A stretch of DNA of 18,136 nt from DASZHA01 sp049644325. GTDB taxonomy: Bacteria > Chloroflexota > Dormibacteria > DASZGP01. Positions 1 through 8,959 of this stretch are shown here, one piece after another (positions within the stretch are counted from its first letter, which is position 1; each line of letters opens with the position of its first letter). The position numbers and the translations under genes are program-made. Below the pieces are notes generated by a model. The model did no database searches and was not told the DNA's origin. It worked only from the letters and a program-made list of their open reading frames with translations. The stretch is from NCBI GenBank assembly GCA_049644325.1, contig JBARRR010000056.1, forward strand, positions 1 to 18,136. Direction: 5' to 3'.

Positions 1-2
1 AA

Positions 3-458
3 AAGGGCTTCCACCAGTACATGTCCTCCAGCGGCAAGGATGTCCTCGACCGCATCGCCGACAAGAAGGAGCTGGATGATGCCCTTGAGGCGGACCTGAC
101 CAAGGCGATCGAGGACTTCAAGCACACAGCCGGCTTTGGCGCCAAGAAGGCGGCCGGCGAGGGCGATGACGTCAAGAAGGGCGAGGGGGAGCCGAAGGCC
201 GAGGCCGAAGCCGAACCGGAGGGCGACGGGGAGCCGAAGGCCAAGGCCGAAGCCGAACCTGAGGGCGAGGGGGAGCCGAAGGCCAAGGCCGACGAGGAGC
301 CTGAGGCCGAAGAGGAGCCTGAGGCTGAGCGCGAGCCGAAGGCCAAGGCCGAAGAGGAGCCTGAGGTCGAGCGCGAGCCGAAGGCCAAGGCCGACGAGGA
401 GAAGACCGAGGCCACCGGGGAAGCCACCAAGCCCGAGACTGACGAGAAGAAGGAGTAA
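3..458 (+). CDS. atpA: ATP synthase F1 subunit alpha, C-terminal part with acidic repeat tail (5' truncated)
   Basis: This is the C-terminal end of the alpha subunit of the F1Fo ATP synthase; the gene enters the window in frame at base 3. The first residues (KGFHQYM, then an Asp/Lys-rich helix ending KAIEDFK near base 122) look like the usual C-terminal helical region of AtpA, and atpG, atpD and atpC follow in the standard order. A normal alpha subunit would end about there. Instead the frame continues for roughly 110 residues of almost only Glu, Pro, Lys, Ala, Asp and Gly, including five copies of a unit beginning EPKA with a 14-residue period. The tail is predicted to be disordered and strongly acidic. 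The TAA stop lies 3 bases before the atpG GTG, and the atpG Shine-Dalgarno (AGGAG, 451-455) lies inside the last codons. Identity rests on the short visible core plus gene order. Confidence 0.88.
   Translation, partial: KGFHQYMSSSGKDVLDRIADKKELDDALEADLTKAIEDFKHTAGFGAKKAAGEGDDVKKGEGEPKAEAEAEPEGDGEPKAKAEAEPEGEGEPKAKADEEPEAEEEPEAEREPKAKAEEEPEVEREPKAKADEEKTEATGEATKPETDEKKE
189..416 (+). repeat. 14-codon (42-base) repeat in the atpA tail
   Basis: In-frame copies of a unit starting gagccgaaggcc begin at 189, 231, 273, 333 and 375. The spacings are 42, 42, 60 and 42 bases, so the period is 14 codons, with one unit enlarged by 6 codons. Unit peptides are EPKAEAEAEPEGDG, EPKAKAEAEPEGEG, a 20-residue EPKAKADEEP-type copy, EPKAKAEEEPEVER and a final EPKAKADEE. 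The near-identical DNA suggests recent expansion by slippage or unequal recombination. Confidence 0.9.
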
Positions 459-461
459 CCA

Positions 462-1343
462 GTGGCCACCCTTCGCGACCTGCGGCAGCGCATCGCCTCC
501 ATCACGAACACGCAAAAGATCACCAAGGCGATGGAGCTGGTGGCCGCTGCCAAAATGCGCCGGGCGCAGCAGGCGATGGAGGCTTCCCGCCCTTACGCCG
601 ATGGGATCGCGGACGTGCTGGCCAGGCTGGCGGCGAGCAAGCTGGAGGTCACTCACCCGCTTCTGGAGCAGCGTGAGGAGGTCAAGACGCGGCTGCTCTT
701 CCTGGTCACGGCGGACCGGGGCCTGGCCGGTGGCCTTAACAGCAACGCCATCCGTGCCGCCAACCGCTTCATCCAGGGCGACGCCACCCCGGTCAAGCTG
801 GTCACCATCGGGCGCAAGGGTCGCGACTACTTCAGGCGCTTCTCATCCAGCATCGAGCTCCTCGCGGACAAGTCGATGATCCCGGACCGGCCGCCGCTCA
901 AGGAGATCCGGCCGGCGATAACGGTGGCCATCGACGCCTTCCTGGATGGCACGGCCGACGAGGTGTGGCTGGAGTACAGCAAGTACGTCAACCCGATCAA
1001 GCAGACTCCAACCGTGGTGCGCGTGATCCCACCGGAGCTCCCGGAGGCCAGGGACGATGCCAAGGGCGAGGCGGGTCCGCTGTACGAGTTCGAGCCCAGC
1101 CCCGAGGTGGTGCTCAGCGAGCTCCTGCCCCGCTACGTCGAAGCCCAGATCTACCAGGCAGTGCTGGAGAACCAGGCCTCGGAGCAGGCGGCCAAGATGG
1201 CGGCGATGCGGTCGGCGAGCGATAACGCCACCGAGCTCATCGGCGACCTCACGCTGGAGCGGAACAAGCTGCGACAGGCGCAGATCACCAGAGAGCTGAT
1301 GGAGATCGTCGGCGGAGCCGAAGCGCTGGCGCAGGCAAGCTGA
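462..1343 (+). CDS. atpG: ATP synthase F1 subunit gamma
   Basis: This is the central rotor stalk of F1, which couples proton-driven c-ring rotation to conformational change in the alpha/beta ring. The 293-residue length is normal. The N-terminal helix (TLRDLRQRIASITNTQKITK, then AMELVAAAKMRRAQ) and the C-terminal helix (SASDNATELIGDLTLERNK, ending in ELMEIVGGAEAL) are the two signature coiled-coil strands of the gamma family. The middle Rossmann-like part contains FLVTADRGLAGGLNSN. The GTG start at 462 is preceded by AGGAG six bases upstream, within the end of atpA, which supports this start and translational coupling. It lies between atpA and atpD as in nearly all bacterial atp operons. No truncation or missing segment is seen. 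Confidence 0.97.
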   Translation: MATLRDLRQRIASITNTQKITKAMELVAAAKMRRAQQAMEASRPYADGIADVLARLAASKLEVTHPLLEQREEVKTRLLFLVTADRGLAGGLNSNAIRAANRFIQGDATPVKLVTIGRKGRDYFRRFSSSIELLADKSMIPDRPPLKEIRPAITVAIDAFLDGTADEVWLEYSKYVNPIKQTPTVVRVIPPELPEARDDAKGEAGPLYEFEPSPEVVLSELLPRYVEAQIYQAVLENQASEQAAKMAAMRSASDNATELIGDLTLERNKLRQAQITRELMEIVGGAEALAQAS

Positions 1344-1365
1344 GCCCAAGACAAAGGAGCAAATT

Positions 1366-2807
<1,442 letters not shown>

Positions 2808-2808
<1 letters not shown>

Positions 2809-3275
2809 TGGCCCCGACCTACCGGCTCCAGGTGCTCACCGTCGAAGGCGAGCTCTACAGCACCGACGACGCCGAGTTTACGGTCCTGCCTGGCGCCGAC
2901 GGAGAGCTCGGGGTCCTCGATCATCACGTGCCGCTGGTGGTCACGCTCAAGCCGGGGCCGATGACCATCACGCATGGGAGAGGGGAGGAAGAGATCCTGT
3001 TCGTCGCCGGCGGCTTTGCCGACATCTCGCGCGACCCCGAGGGCAACACCGTGGTGGCCGTCCTCGCCGACGCTGGCGAGCGGGCGGCTGACGTCGACGA
3101 GGCCGCGGCCGAGGAGACGCGCCGGCGCGCCCAGGAGATGCTGGCCCAGAAGCTCTCCGACGAGGACTATGCCGAGGCGGCGGCACTGCTGGAGCGCTCG
3201 ATTGGCCGTATCCGAGTCGCCGAGATCAGCCGACGGCGCCGGCCTGCTCGCAGCGAGCGGGGGATGCGCGGGTAA
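2808..3275 (+). CDS. atpC: ATP synthase F1 subunit epsilon
   Basis: This is the epsilon subunit, which binds gamma and the c-ring and can inhibit ATP hydrolysis. The first about 85 residues form the expected beta-sandwich, with family-like patterns such as DDAEFTVLPGADGELGVLDHH and LFVAGGFADI. Residues from about 95 to 140 form the two-helix C-terminal domain, rich in Ala and Glu. At 155 residues it is somewhat longer than many homologues because of a basic tail (SRRRRPARSERGMRG). The ATG overlaps the atpD stop, and AAGGAGGG lies about four bases upstream. This is the last gene of the atp operon. The murA reading frame begins within or directly after its end, so both are probably on one mRNA. 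Confidence 0.95.
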
Positions 3276-3279
3276 CCGC

Positions 3280-4587
3280 CTGGCCAAGCAGTTAGAGATC
3301 GACGGCGGCAGGCCCCTCCAGGGAGAGGTGCGCATCTCGGGGGCCAAGAACGCGGCTCTCCCCATCATGGCGGCCGCCCTCCTGACCGACCAGCCCTGCC
3401 GGCTGGAAAACGTCCCCCGGCTGGCCGACGTCGAGAACAGCATCGCCATCCTCACCGAGCTGGGCGCCACCATCGACCGGGGGGCGGAGAACACCCTGAC
3501 CATCACCGCCGCCGGCTCCATCGGCAGCAACGTCCCCTACGAGCGCGCCCGGGTGATGCGCGCGTCGATCCTGTTCATGGGGCCGCTGCTGGCCCGCAAT
3601 GGTGAAGCCATCCTGGCCAAGCCGGGGGGCGACGACATCGGCATGCGCCGGGTCGACCAGCACGTCGCCGGGATGGTGCAGATGGGAGCCACCGTCCAGG
3701 AGGACGAGGGCAACTTCATCTGTCGCGCCGAGCACCTGACCGGGGCCGACATCCTCCTCGACATGCCTACCGTCACCGGCACCGAGAACCTGATGATGGC
3801 CGCCACCCTGGCCGACGGCCAGACCACGATCTCCAATGCCGCCCGTGAGCCCCACATCGCCGACCTGGCCCACGCGCTCAACACCATGGGGGCGCGGATC
3901 AGCGGCGCCGGTAGCGACCGGATCGAGGTCGAGGGCGTGGCCAGGCTGGGGGCTGGCAACCACCGTGTCTGCCCCGACTACCTGGAGGCGGGAACCTACG
4001 CCATCGCCGTGGCCGCCACCGGCGGCGAGGTGATGCTGCTCGACTTCCCCGCTGTCGACCTTCGCTCGCTTGTCACCAAGCTCCGCATGGCGGGGGTCTC
4101 GGTGGAGGTCGAGGCGGAGGGGGTGCGGGTGCGGCGAGAGGGGCCGATCCGGCCCGTCGACCTGATCACCTGGACCCACCCCGGGTTTGCCACCGACCTC
4201 CAGCCCCAGTACACCGCGCTCATGACCCAGGCGGCAGGCACATCGGTGATCCAGGAGTTCCTCTTCGAGAACCGTTTCAACTACGTCAGCGAGCTGAACG
4301 CCTTGGGCGCCAACATCGAGCTCTTCCCGCATCGCCGCGGCATCCGCGTCCACGGCCCGTCGGCGCTGCGGGGCAACGCCGTGACCATCCCCGACATCCG
4401 GGCCGGTGCGGCGTTGATGATCGGGGCGATGTGCGCCCAGGGCGGAACCATGCTGAGCGGGGTCGAGCACCTCGACCGGGGCTACGAAGACATGGCAGGT
4501 AAGCTTTCGCAGCTAGGCGCGCAGGTGCGCGAGGGCGCTGTTCGCGCGGTCGATTCGCCCGGCGAAGCCATTGCGGGTGCGGAGTAA
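3280..4587 (+). CDS. murA: UDP-N-acetylglucosamine 1-carboxyvinyltransferase (MurA), Cys-to-Asp loop variant
   Basis: MurA transfers enolpyruvate from PEP to UDP-GlcNAc, the first committed step of peptidoglycan synthesis in the cytoplasm. The start region EIDGGRPLQGEV, the Lys/Asn pair in SGAKNAALPI (residues 23-24), the catalytic Asp in GFATDLQPQY (about 306) and DIRAGAALMIGA with its conserved Arg are all present. The mobile-loop motif usually PGGC reads PGGD (Asp at codon 3631-3633, residue 118), the substitution known to make MurA insensitive to fosfomycin in Mycobacterium tuberculosis. The start is uncertain. No ATG or GTG occurs in frame near the conserved N-terminus. CTG at 3280, four bases after the atpC stop, gives the expected length of 435 residues; TTG at 3202, inside atpC, is the main alternative and would add 26 residues without family similarity. 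The stop is TAA, three bases before mreB. Confidence 0.95.
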   Translation: MAKQLEIDGGRPLQGEVRISGAKNAALPIMAAALLTDQPCRLENVPRLADVENSIAILTELGATIDRGAENTLTITAAGSIGSNVPYERARVMRASILFMGPLLARNGEAILAKPGGDDIGMRRVDQHVAGMVQMGATVQEDEGNFICRAEHLTGADILLDMPTVTGTENLMMAATLADGQTTISNAAREPHIADLAHALNTMGARISGAGSDRIEVEGVARLGAGNHRVCPDYLEAGTYAIAVAATGGEVMLLDFPAVDLRSLVTKLRMAGVSVEVEAEGVRVRREGPIRPVDLITWTHPGFATDLQPQYTALMTQAAGTSVIQEFLFENRFNYVSELNALGANIELFPHRRGIRVHGPSALRGNAVTIPDIRAGAALMIGAMCAQGGTMLSGVEHLDRGYEDMAGKLSQLGAQVREGAVRAVDSPGEAIAGAE

Positions 4588-4590
4588 ACG

Positions 4591-5598
4591 TTGCTGTCGA
4601 AGAAGATCGGAATCGACCTCGGAACCTCGACCGTGCTGGTCTACGTCAAGGGCGAGGGCATCGTTCTCAACGAGCCCAGCGTGGTCGCCACCAACGAAAA
4701 GGGCGACCGCATCCTGGCTGTGGGCACCGACGCGTCGGAGATGCTGGGCCGCACCCCGGGCAACATCCAGGCCATCCGGCCGATGCGCGACGGCGTGATC
4801 GCGGACTTCGTGGTCACCGAGGGCATGCTCTACCACTTCATCAGCAAGGTCTGCGGGCGCCAGCGGATCTTCAAGCCCGACATCATGATCTGCGTTCCCT
4901 CCGGCGTCACCGGGGTTGAGCGCCGCGCGGTGGTCGAGGCGGCGGTCCAGGCCGGCGCCAAGACCGCGTACCTCATCGACGAGCCGCTGGCGGCGGCCAT
5001 CGGCGCCAACCTGCCGATCTCGACCCCTTCGGGGAACTGCATCTGCGACATCGGCGGCGGCACCAGCGAGATCGCGGTCATCTCGCTGGGCGGGATGGTG
5101 GTCTCCAACTCGATCCGCGTCGGCGGCAACAAGATCGACGACGCCATCGCCAACCACGTCAAGAGGCGCCACAACCTGATGATCGGCGACCGCACTGCCG
5201 AGGAGATCAAGAAAAAGATCGGATCGGCGATCCCGATGGCCGAGGAGCTGACGATGTCGGTGCGAGGCCGGGACATGGTCGCCGGGCTGCCCAAGAACCA
5301 GACCATCACCAGCTCCGAGATCACCGACGCCATCCAGGACCAGCTGTCCGCGATCGTGCAGGGCATCAGGCAGGTGCTGGAGGAGACGCCGCCGGAGCTC
5401 AGCGCCGACATCTACGACAAGGGCATCGTCCTGTCGGGTGGCGGGGCGCTGCTACGCGGAATTGACCGTTTCATCTCCCAACAGACCGGCGTACCCACGA
5501 TAGTCGCTGAGTCGCCTCAGACCTGCGTCGCCACCGGCACCGGGCTGGCGCTTGAAAACCTCGACGTGCTCAAGCGCAACCTCCTCTACATAAAGTGA
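4591..5598 (+). CDS. mreB: Rod-shape-determining actin homologue MreB/Mbl
   Basis: This bacterial actin polymerises along the inner membrane and directs lateral cell-wall synthesis. The protein is 335 residues, the family length. Nucleotide-binding signatures are GIDLGTSTVLVYV near the N-terminus (phosphate 1), CDIGGGTSEIAVISLGG (phosphate 2) and VLSGGGALLRGID (adenosine loop). IDEPLAAAIGANLPI and EEIKKKIGSAIP are typical MreB segments. The start is TTG at 4591, with GGAG (4581-4584) six bases upstream and the murA stop just before it. The order atpC-murA-mbl-type gene resembles the Firmicutes arrangement, where spoIID and other sporulation genes lie in between; here they are absent. MreB versus Mbl cannot be told apart without phylogeny. 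No mreC or mreD follows. Confidence 0.95.
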   Translation: MLSKKIGIDLGTSTVLVYVKGEGIVLNEPSVVATNEKGDRILAVGTDASEMLGRTPGNIQAIRPMRDGVIADFVVTEGMLYHFISKVCGRQRIFKPDIMICVPSGVTGVERRAVVEAAVQAGAKTAYLIDEPLAAAIGANLPISTPSGNCICDIGGGTSEIAVISLGGMVVSNSIRVGGNKIDDAIANHVKRRHNLMIGDRTAEEIKKKIGSAIPMAEELTMSVRGRDMVAGLPKNQTITSSEITDAIQDQLSAIVQGIRQVLEETPPELSADIYDKGIVLSGGGALLRGIDRFISQQTGVPTIVAESPQTCVATGTGLALENLDVLKRNLLYIK

Positions 5599-5613
5599 CT
5601 TCAGCAGGCGCTA

Positions 5614-5651
5614 TCTGAATTCAGAGACCTGTCTGCTCTAATAGCACCGCA
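5614..5651 (+). promoter_or_regulatory. Putative promoter of the glycan operon with a palindrome at -35
   Basis: The 52-base gap after mreB contains TCTAAT (5637-5642), preceded by TG at 5634-5635, as in an extended -10 box. Transcription would start at about 5649-5651, on or next to the ATG at 5651, so the mRNA would be leaderless or nearly so; no Shine-Dalgarno is visible. At the -35 distance lies a perfect 12-base palindrome TCTGAATTCAGA (5614-5625) instead of a good TTGACA. It could be an operator or part of a hairpin flanked by CAGG (5605-5608) and CCTG (5628-5631). This is inferred from sequence pattern only. Confidence 0.4.
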
Positions 5652-6691
5652 TGAACATCCTGGTTCTCAAACCGTGCTGCATTGGTGATGTGCTCATGAC
5701 GACGCCGCTGCTGGCGACCCTGCGCGCCGCCTACCCCGACGCACGGATTGAGTACGCCACCGGCACATGGTCGCGGCCCGCGATCGACGGCAACCCCGAC
5801 GCCAACCACGTCCTCACGATCGCCGACGGGGGAGGGGTGTGGCTGCGGCGGCTCTTCGGCCTGGTATTGGCGGTGTGGACGCTGCGCTGGCGCCGCTACG
5901 ACCTCGCCTTCATCCCCGACTCCGGCTGGTTCGCCAACCTGGTCGTCTACCTGGCCGGGGTCCCGCGCCGGGTCGGTACCGCGCGCTTCCCGCGTTCTCT
6001 GCTGCTGACCAGCTCGGTCCACGACCACGAGACCCGTGAGCACCAGGTGGACGCCTACCTGCGCATGGCCCAGGCGACTGGGCTGGCGCCCCACCTCAGC
6101 CGAGACCTCAAGTTCATCCCCAGCCAGCCGTCGCTGGAGCACGCCGTCCACCTGCTCCACGCCCAGGGCTTCGACGAGCTGCCCTACCGGGTTGCGCTCT
6201 ACCCCGGTGGCGGCACCAGCCCACGGGGCGAGCTCTACCACAAGCGCTGGCCATCGGAGCGATACGCCCTGCTGGCCGACCGCCTGATCACCCGGCACGG
6301 CGGCGGCGTGGTCCTGCTGGGGGAGGAGAGCGAGCGGGAGCTCAACTTCGTCGTCCGAAACGATATCGACCACCCCGTCCTCGACCTGACCGGCCGCCTC
6401 GACCTCGACCAGATGGGCGCCGTGATCCAGCTCTGCGACGCCATCATCGCCAACGACAGCGGCCCAATGCAGCTGGGCGTCGCGGTGGGGACGCCAACGG
6501 TGGGGCTGTTCGGTCCCACCGCGGCGCGACGCTTTGGCCCCTACGGCGAAAAGCACCGCGCCGTCCAGGGGTACACCTGGTGTGGCCCCTGCTATCGGCT
6601 GGGCGGTCCGATGAAGGGATGCGGCGCGGCCTGCATCCAACGGATCACGGTGTCGGACGTGGTCCAGACGCTGGAGTCACGCGCCGGCTAG
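5651..6691 (+). CDS. Glycosyltransferase family 9 (heptosyltransferase-like)
   Basis: This is a GT-B fold, ADP-heptose:LPS-heptosyltransferase-like enzyme expected to transfer a nucleotide-activated sugar to a lipid-linked glycan at the cytoplasmic face. The N-terminus MNILVLKPCCIGDVLMTTP matches the GT9 acceptor-site signature with Gly12-Asp13. The C-terminal half has LYPGGGTSP, HKRWPSERYALLADRL, LLGEESE, DLTGRLDL and ANDSGPMQLGVAVGTPTVGL (Asp269), followed by a Cys-rich segment (WCGPC, then CGAAC) seen in many GT9 members. The length of 346 residues is normal. There is no membrane segment. It is the first gene of a five-gene operon, 52 bases after mreB. The true sugar is unknown: GT9 enzymes occur in organisms without LPS, so heptose should not be assumed. 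Confidence 0.9.
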   Translation: MNILVLKPCCIGDVLMTTPLLATLRAAYPDARIEYATGTWSRPAIDGNPDANHVLTIADGGGVWLRRLFGLVLAVWTLRWRRYDLAFIPDSGWFANLVVYLAGVPRRVGTARFPRSLLLTSSVHDHETREHQVDAYLRMAQATGLAPHLSRDLKFIPSQPSLEHAVHLLHAQGFDELPYRVALYPGGGTSPRGELYHKRWPSERYALLADRLITRHGGGVVLLGEESERELNFVVRNDIDHPVLDLTGRLDLDQMGAVIQLCDAIIANDSGPMQLGVAVGTPTVGLFGPTAARRFGPYGEKHRAVQGYTWCGPCYRLGGPMKGCGAACIQRITVSDVVQTLESRAG

Positions 6692-6707
6692 CCCGGCGGC
6701 AGAACGC

Positions 6708-7457
6708 GTGCACCACGCGGTCCGGATCCTAGACGTCGAGGTCGACGCCGCCCGGCTGGATGACGCCGTGCGGATGATCGGTGACGCCATCGACAGCCGG
6801 CGGGGACACGGTGCGGCCACCTTCCAGGTGGCCACCGTCAACCCGGAGTTCGTGATGCGCGCCCGGCGTGACATGCCCTTCCGAAGGGTGCTGCGAGACT
6901 GCTCCCTGCGCACCGCTGACGGCGTCGGCATAACCCTGGCCGCGCGGCTACTGGGCCACCCACTGCCGGAGCGGGTGGCAGGGGTGGAGCTGGTTATCGC
7001 CCTGGCCCGCGCCGCCGTCAGCCGGGGCGACCGTGTCTTCCTCCTCGGCGGAGAGCCGGGCGTTGCCGAGACGGCCGCGGAACGCCTGGCCCAGCTCGCA
7101 CCCGGGTTCCAGGCGGTGGGCACCCTCGCCGGCGATTCCTCGCCCGAGGGTGACGCCGAGGCGCTGGCGGCAATCAAGGCGGCGGCGCCCGACATCATCC
7201 TGGTGGCCTTCGGCGCCCCGGCCCAGGAGCTATGGAACCAGCGCAACCTGCCGGTCTCCGGCGCGGCCGTGGGCATCGGCGTCGGCGGGACCCTCGACTA
7301 CCTCGCCGGCCGCGCCCGCCGGGCGCCGAGCTGGATGCGGCGGGCGGGGTTGGAGTGGCTCTTCCGCCTGGTGACCCAGCCGCGCCGCGCCGGCCGGATG
7401 ACCGTCCTGCCCGCGTTCCTGCTGCTGGTCCTCCGCCAGCGGGTGCTGCGCAAGTGA
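6708..7457 (+). CDS. WecG/TagA/CpsF family glycosyltransferase (GT26)
   Basis: Members of this family add ManNAc or ManNAcA to undecaprenyl-PP-GlcNAc in teichoic acid linkage-unit or enterobacterial common antigen synthesis. The 249-residue protein shows the family pattern: TVNPEFVMRARRD (Asn45), TADGVGI (Asp71, the position of the catalytic Asp), RVAGVELV, FLLGGEPGVAETAAERL, ILVAFGAPAQELW and VGIGVGGTLDYLAGRARRAP, followed by RAGLEWLFRLVTQPRRAGRM. The C-terminal hydrophobic-basic end is the part that attaches TagA to the membrane. The GTG start at 6708 lies 16 bases after the GT9 stop and has only a weak purine stretch upstream. The stop TGA overlaps the next GTG (GTGA). The context supports synthesis of a polyprenyl-linked surface glycan; the exact substrate is not readable. 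Confidence 0.92.
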   Translation: MHHAVRILDVEVDAARLDDAVRMIGDAIDSRRGHGAATFQVATVNPEFVMRARRDMPFRRVLRDCSLRTADGVGITLAARLLGHPLPERVAGVELVIALARAAVSRGDRVFLLGGEPGVAETAAERLAQLAPGFQAVGTLAGDSSPEGDAEALAAIKAAAPDIILVAFGAPAQELWNQRNLPVSGAAVGIGVGGTLDYLAGRARRAPSWMRRAGLEWLFRLVTQPRRAGRMTVLPAFLLLVLRQRVLRK

Positions 7458-8959
7458 GGCTGCCCCGGCTCAGCGTCCAGCGGCTCCTGATGCTGGTGCT
7501 GGTTGGCACCCTCTTCGTGATGGCCTCCGGCCCCCTGATCGACACCGACCTGTGGTGGCACCTCGCCAACGGCCGCTACATCCTGGCCAACGGGGTCCCG
7601 GCCACAGATGTCTACTCCTACACCGCCGTGGGCCACCTCTGGGTGGTGCACGAATGGCTCTCCGACGTCCTCTTCTACCTCCTCTACCAGCCGGCGGGGC
7701 TTCGCGGCCTGACCCTGATGGCGGGGGCGGTCATAGCCGCCACCGGGTGGCTGATCTACCGGCTACTCCGCCGCGGGGGCCTGGGCAACAACAGCGCCGT
7801 GGTCCTGGCGCTGCTGCTGGCCCTGGCCACCAGTCCATCCTGGGGAGCGCGGCCCCAGATCCTGAACTTCCTGTTCACCGCCATCCTGGTTGAGACCTTG
7901 CTGCGCTACCGGGAGCGGCCGGGGCGCTGGATCTTCCTCCTGGTGCCGTTCTTCCTGCTCTGGGCCAACCTCCACAGTGGCTACTTGGTGGGGGTTGGGC
8001 TGCTGGCTGTTTACCTGGTGGGCGAGACGCTGCAGGCGCGCTGGCGGGCGGCGGCCTTGAGCCGCGCCGAGAACCTGCCGGTGCTGACGCGCCCCGACCT
8101 GGTGCGGGTCGCCCTCACCGGCGTCCTGGGGCTCTGCACCGGCTTCCTGACGCCCGGCACCTACCGCACCGTGCTGTTCCCGCTGGGCACCCTCAGCTCC
8201 AGCCGGATCCAGACCCTGATAGTGGAATGGTCCTCGCCCGACTTCCATGTAACCGCCGGGGGTCTGCCCAACGTCGCCGGCATCTCGCTGATGGTGGTGC
8301 TGCTGGTGCTGGTGGCGGGGGCCATCGGCGCGGTGCGCTTCAGGCGGGGCGCCGACCCGACAGTCGTGCTGTGGGCGCTGGTGAGCCTGGTCATGGCCCT
8401 GACCTCGCAGCGCCACGTCCCCATCTTCGCGGTGGCGGGGGCGCCCCTGGTCGGGGTTGCCGCCTCGACCCTCCTGGCCGGGCTCGGTGCGCGGGCGCGA
8501 CCCGAACGTAATCCGACCCAGGCGATGGTCGTCGCCAACACCCTGATCGCGGCTGTCCTGTTGGTCGGCGCCGGGCTCTTCGTAGCCGGCCGCTCGTCTG
8601 ACGCCGCTCTCGACAAGGCGGTGGCTGCGGCCGAACCCGTGGCCGCCACCGATTACCTCCTGGCCAACCACCTCCCGGGCCGCGTCTTCAACTCGTACGA
8701 ATACGGCGGCTGGCTGATCTGGAAGGCCTACCCCGCCTACCCGGTGTTCATCGACGGCCGCACCGAGGTCTACGGCGACGAGGTCTTCGACCAGTACATC
8801 CGCACCAAGTTCCTCAGCGACCAGTGGCGCCAGTCGCTGAACGACTACCAGGTGCGGACGGTGATGATCCCGTCGGGCGACCCCCTGCGCCTGGTGCTGG
8901 AAGGGGACGGCTGGAAGCTGGCCTACTCCGATACCGGGACCCGGGTCTACACCCGGTGA
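7454..8959 (+). CDS. Polytopic membrane protein, GT-C glycosyltransferase-like (paralogue A)
   Basis: I do not recognise a named family, but the layout is that of GT-C membrane glycosyltransferases, which take sugar from a polyprenyl-phosphate donor outside the membrane. The N-terminal hydrophobic helix (about 11-26) is followed by a loop with DTDLWWH (30-36) and HEWLS (66-70); acidic residues in this first loop are the usual GT-C catalytic site. Many hydrophobic helices follow, with conserved islands RPQIL, LLWANLHSGY, IVEWSSPDFH and SQRHVPIF. The last about 100 residues are soluble and begin FNSYEYGGWLIW. All these islands recur in the protein at 11357-12928 on the other strand. The chosen start is GTG 7454, overlapping the previous stop, because an ATG further upstream would lie inside the GT26 gene. 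Length is 501 residues. The stop overlaps the GTG of the next gene. Confidence 0.85.
   Translation: MRLPRLSVQRLLMLVLVGTLFVMASGPLIDTDLWWHLANGRYILANGVPATDVYSYTAVGHLWVVHEWLSDVLFYLLYQPAGLRGLTLMAGAVIAATGWLIYRLLRRGGLGNNSAVVLALLLALATSPSWGARPQILNFLFTAILVETLLRYRERPGRWIFLLVPFFLLWANLHSGYLVGVGLLAVYLVGETLQARWRAAALSRAENLPVLTRPDLVRVALTGVLGLCTGFLTPGTYRTVLFPLGTLSSSRIQTLIVEWSSPDFHVTAGGLPNVAGISLMVVLLVLVAGAIGAVRFRRGADPTVVLWALVSLVMALTSQRHVPIFAVAGAPLVGVAASTLLAGLGARARPERNPTQAMVVANTLIAAVLLVGAGLFVAGRSSDAALDKAVAAAEPVAATDYLLANHLPGRVFNSYEYGGWLIWKAYPAYPVFIDGRTEVYGDEVFDQYIRTKFLSDQWRQSLNDYQVRTVMIPSGDPLRLVLEGDGWKLAYSDTGTRVYTR

Noticed and set aside
136..879. 247-codon Arg/Pro/Ser-rich frame overlapping the atpA tail and atpG
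   Set aside because: Plus-one frame of the acidic repeat and of atpG; the repeat explains its Arg-Pro periodicity.
3292..4470. Long open frame on the minus strand opposite murA
   Set aside because: It is a mirror of a clear MurA coding frame in GC-rich DNA; its translation is low-complexity His/Gly/Asp/Val and resembles no protein family.
5621..6640. Long minus-strand frame opposite the GT9 gene
   Set aside because: Antisense shadow of a gene with strong family motifs; composition is typical of a reverse frame in GC-rich DNA.
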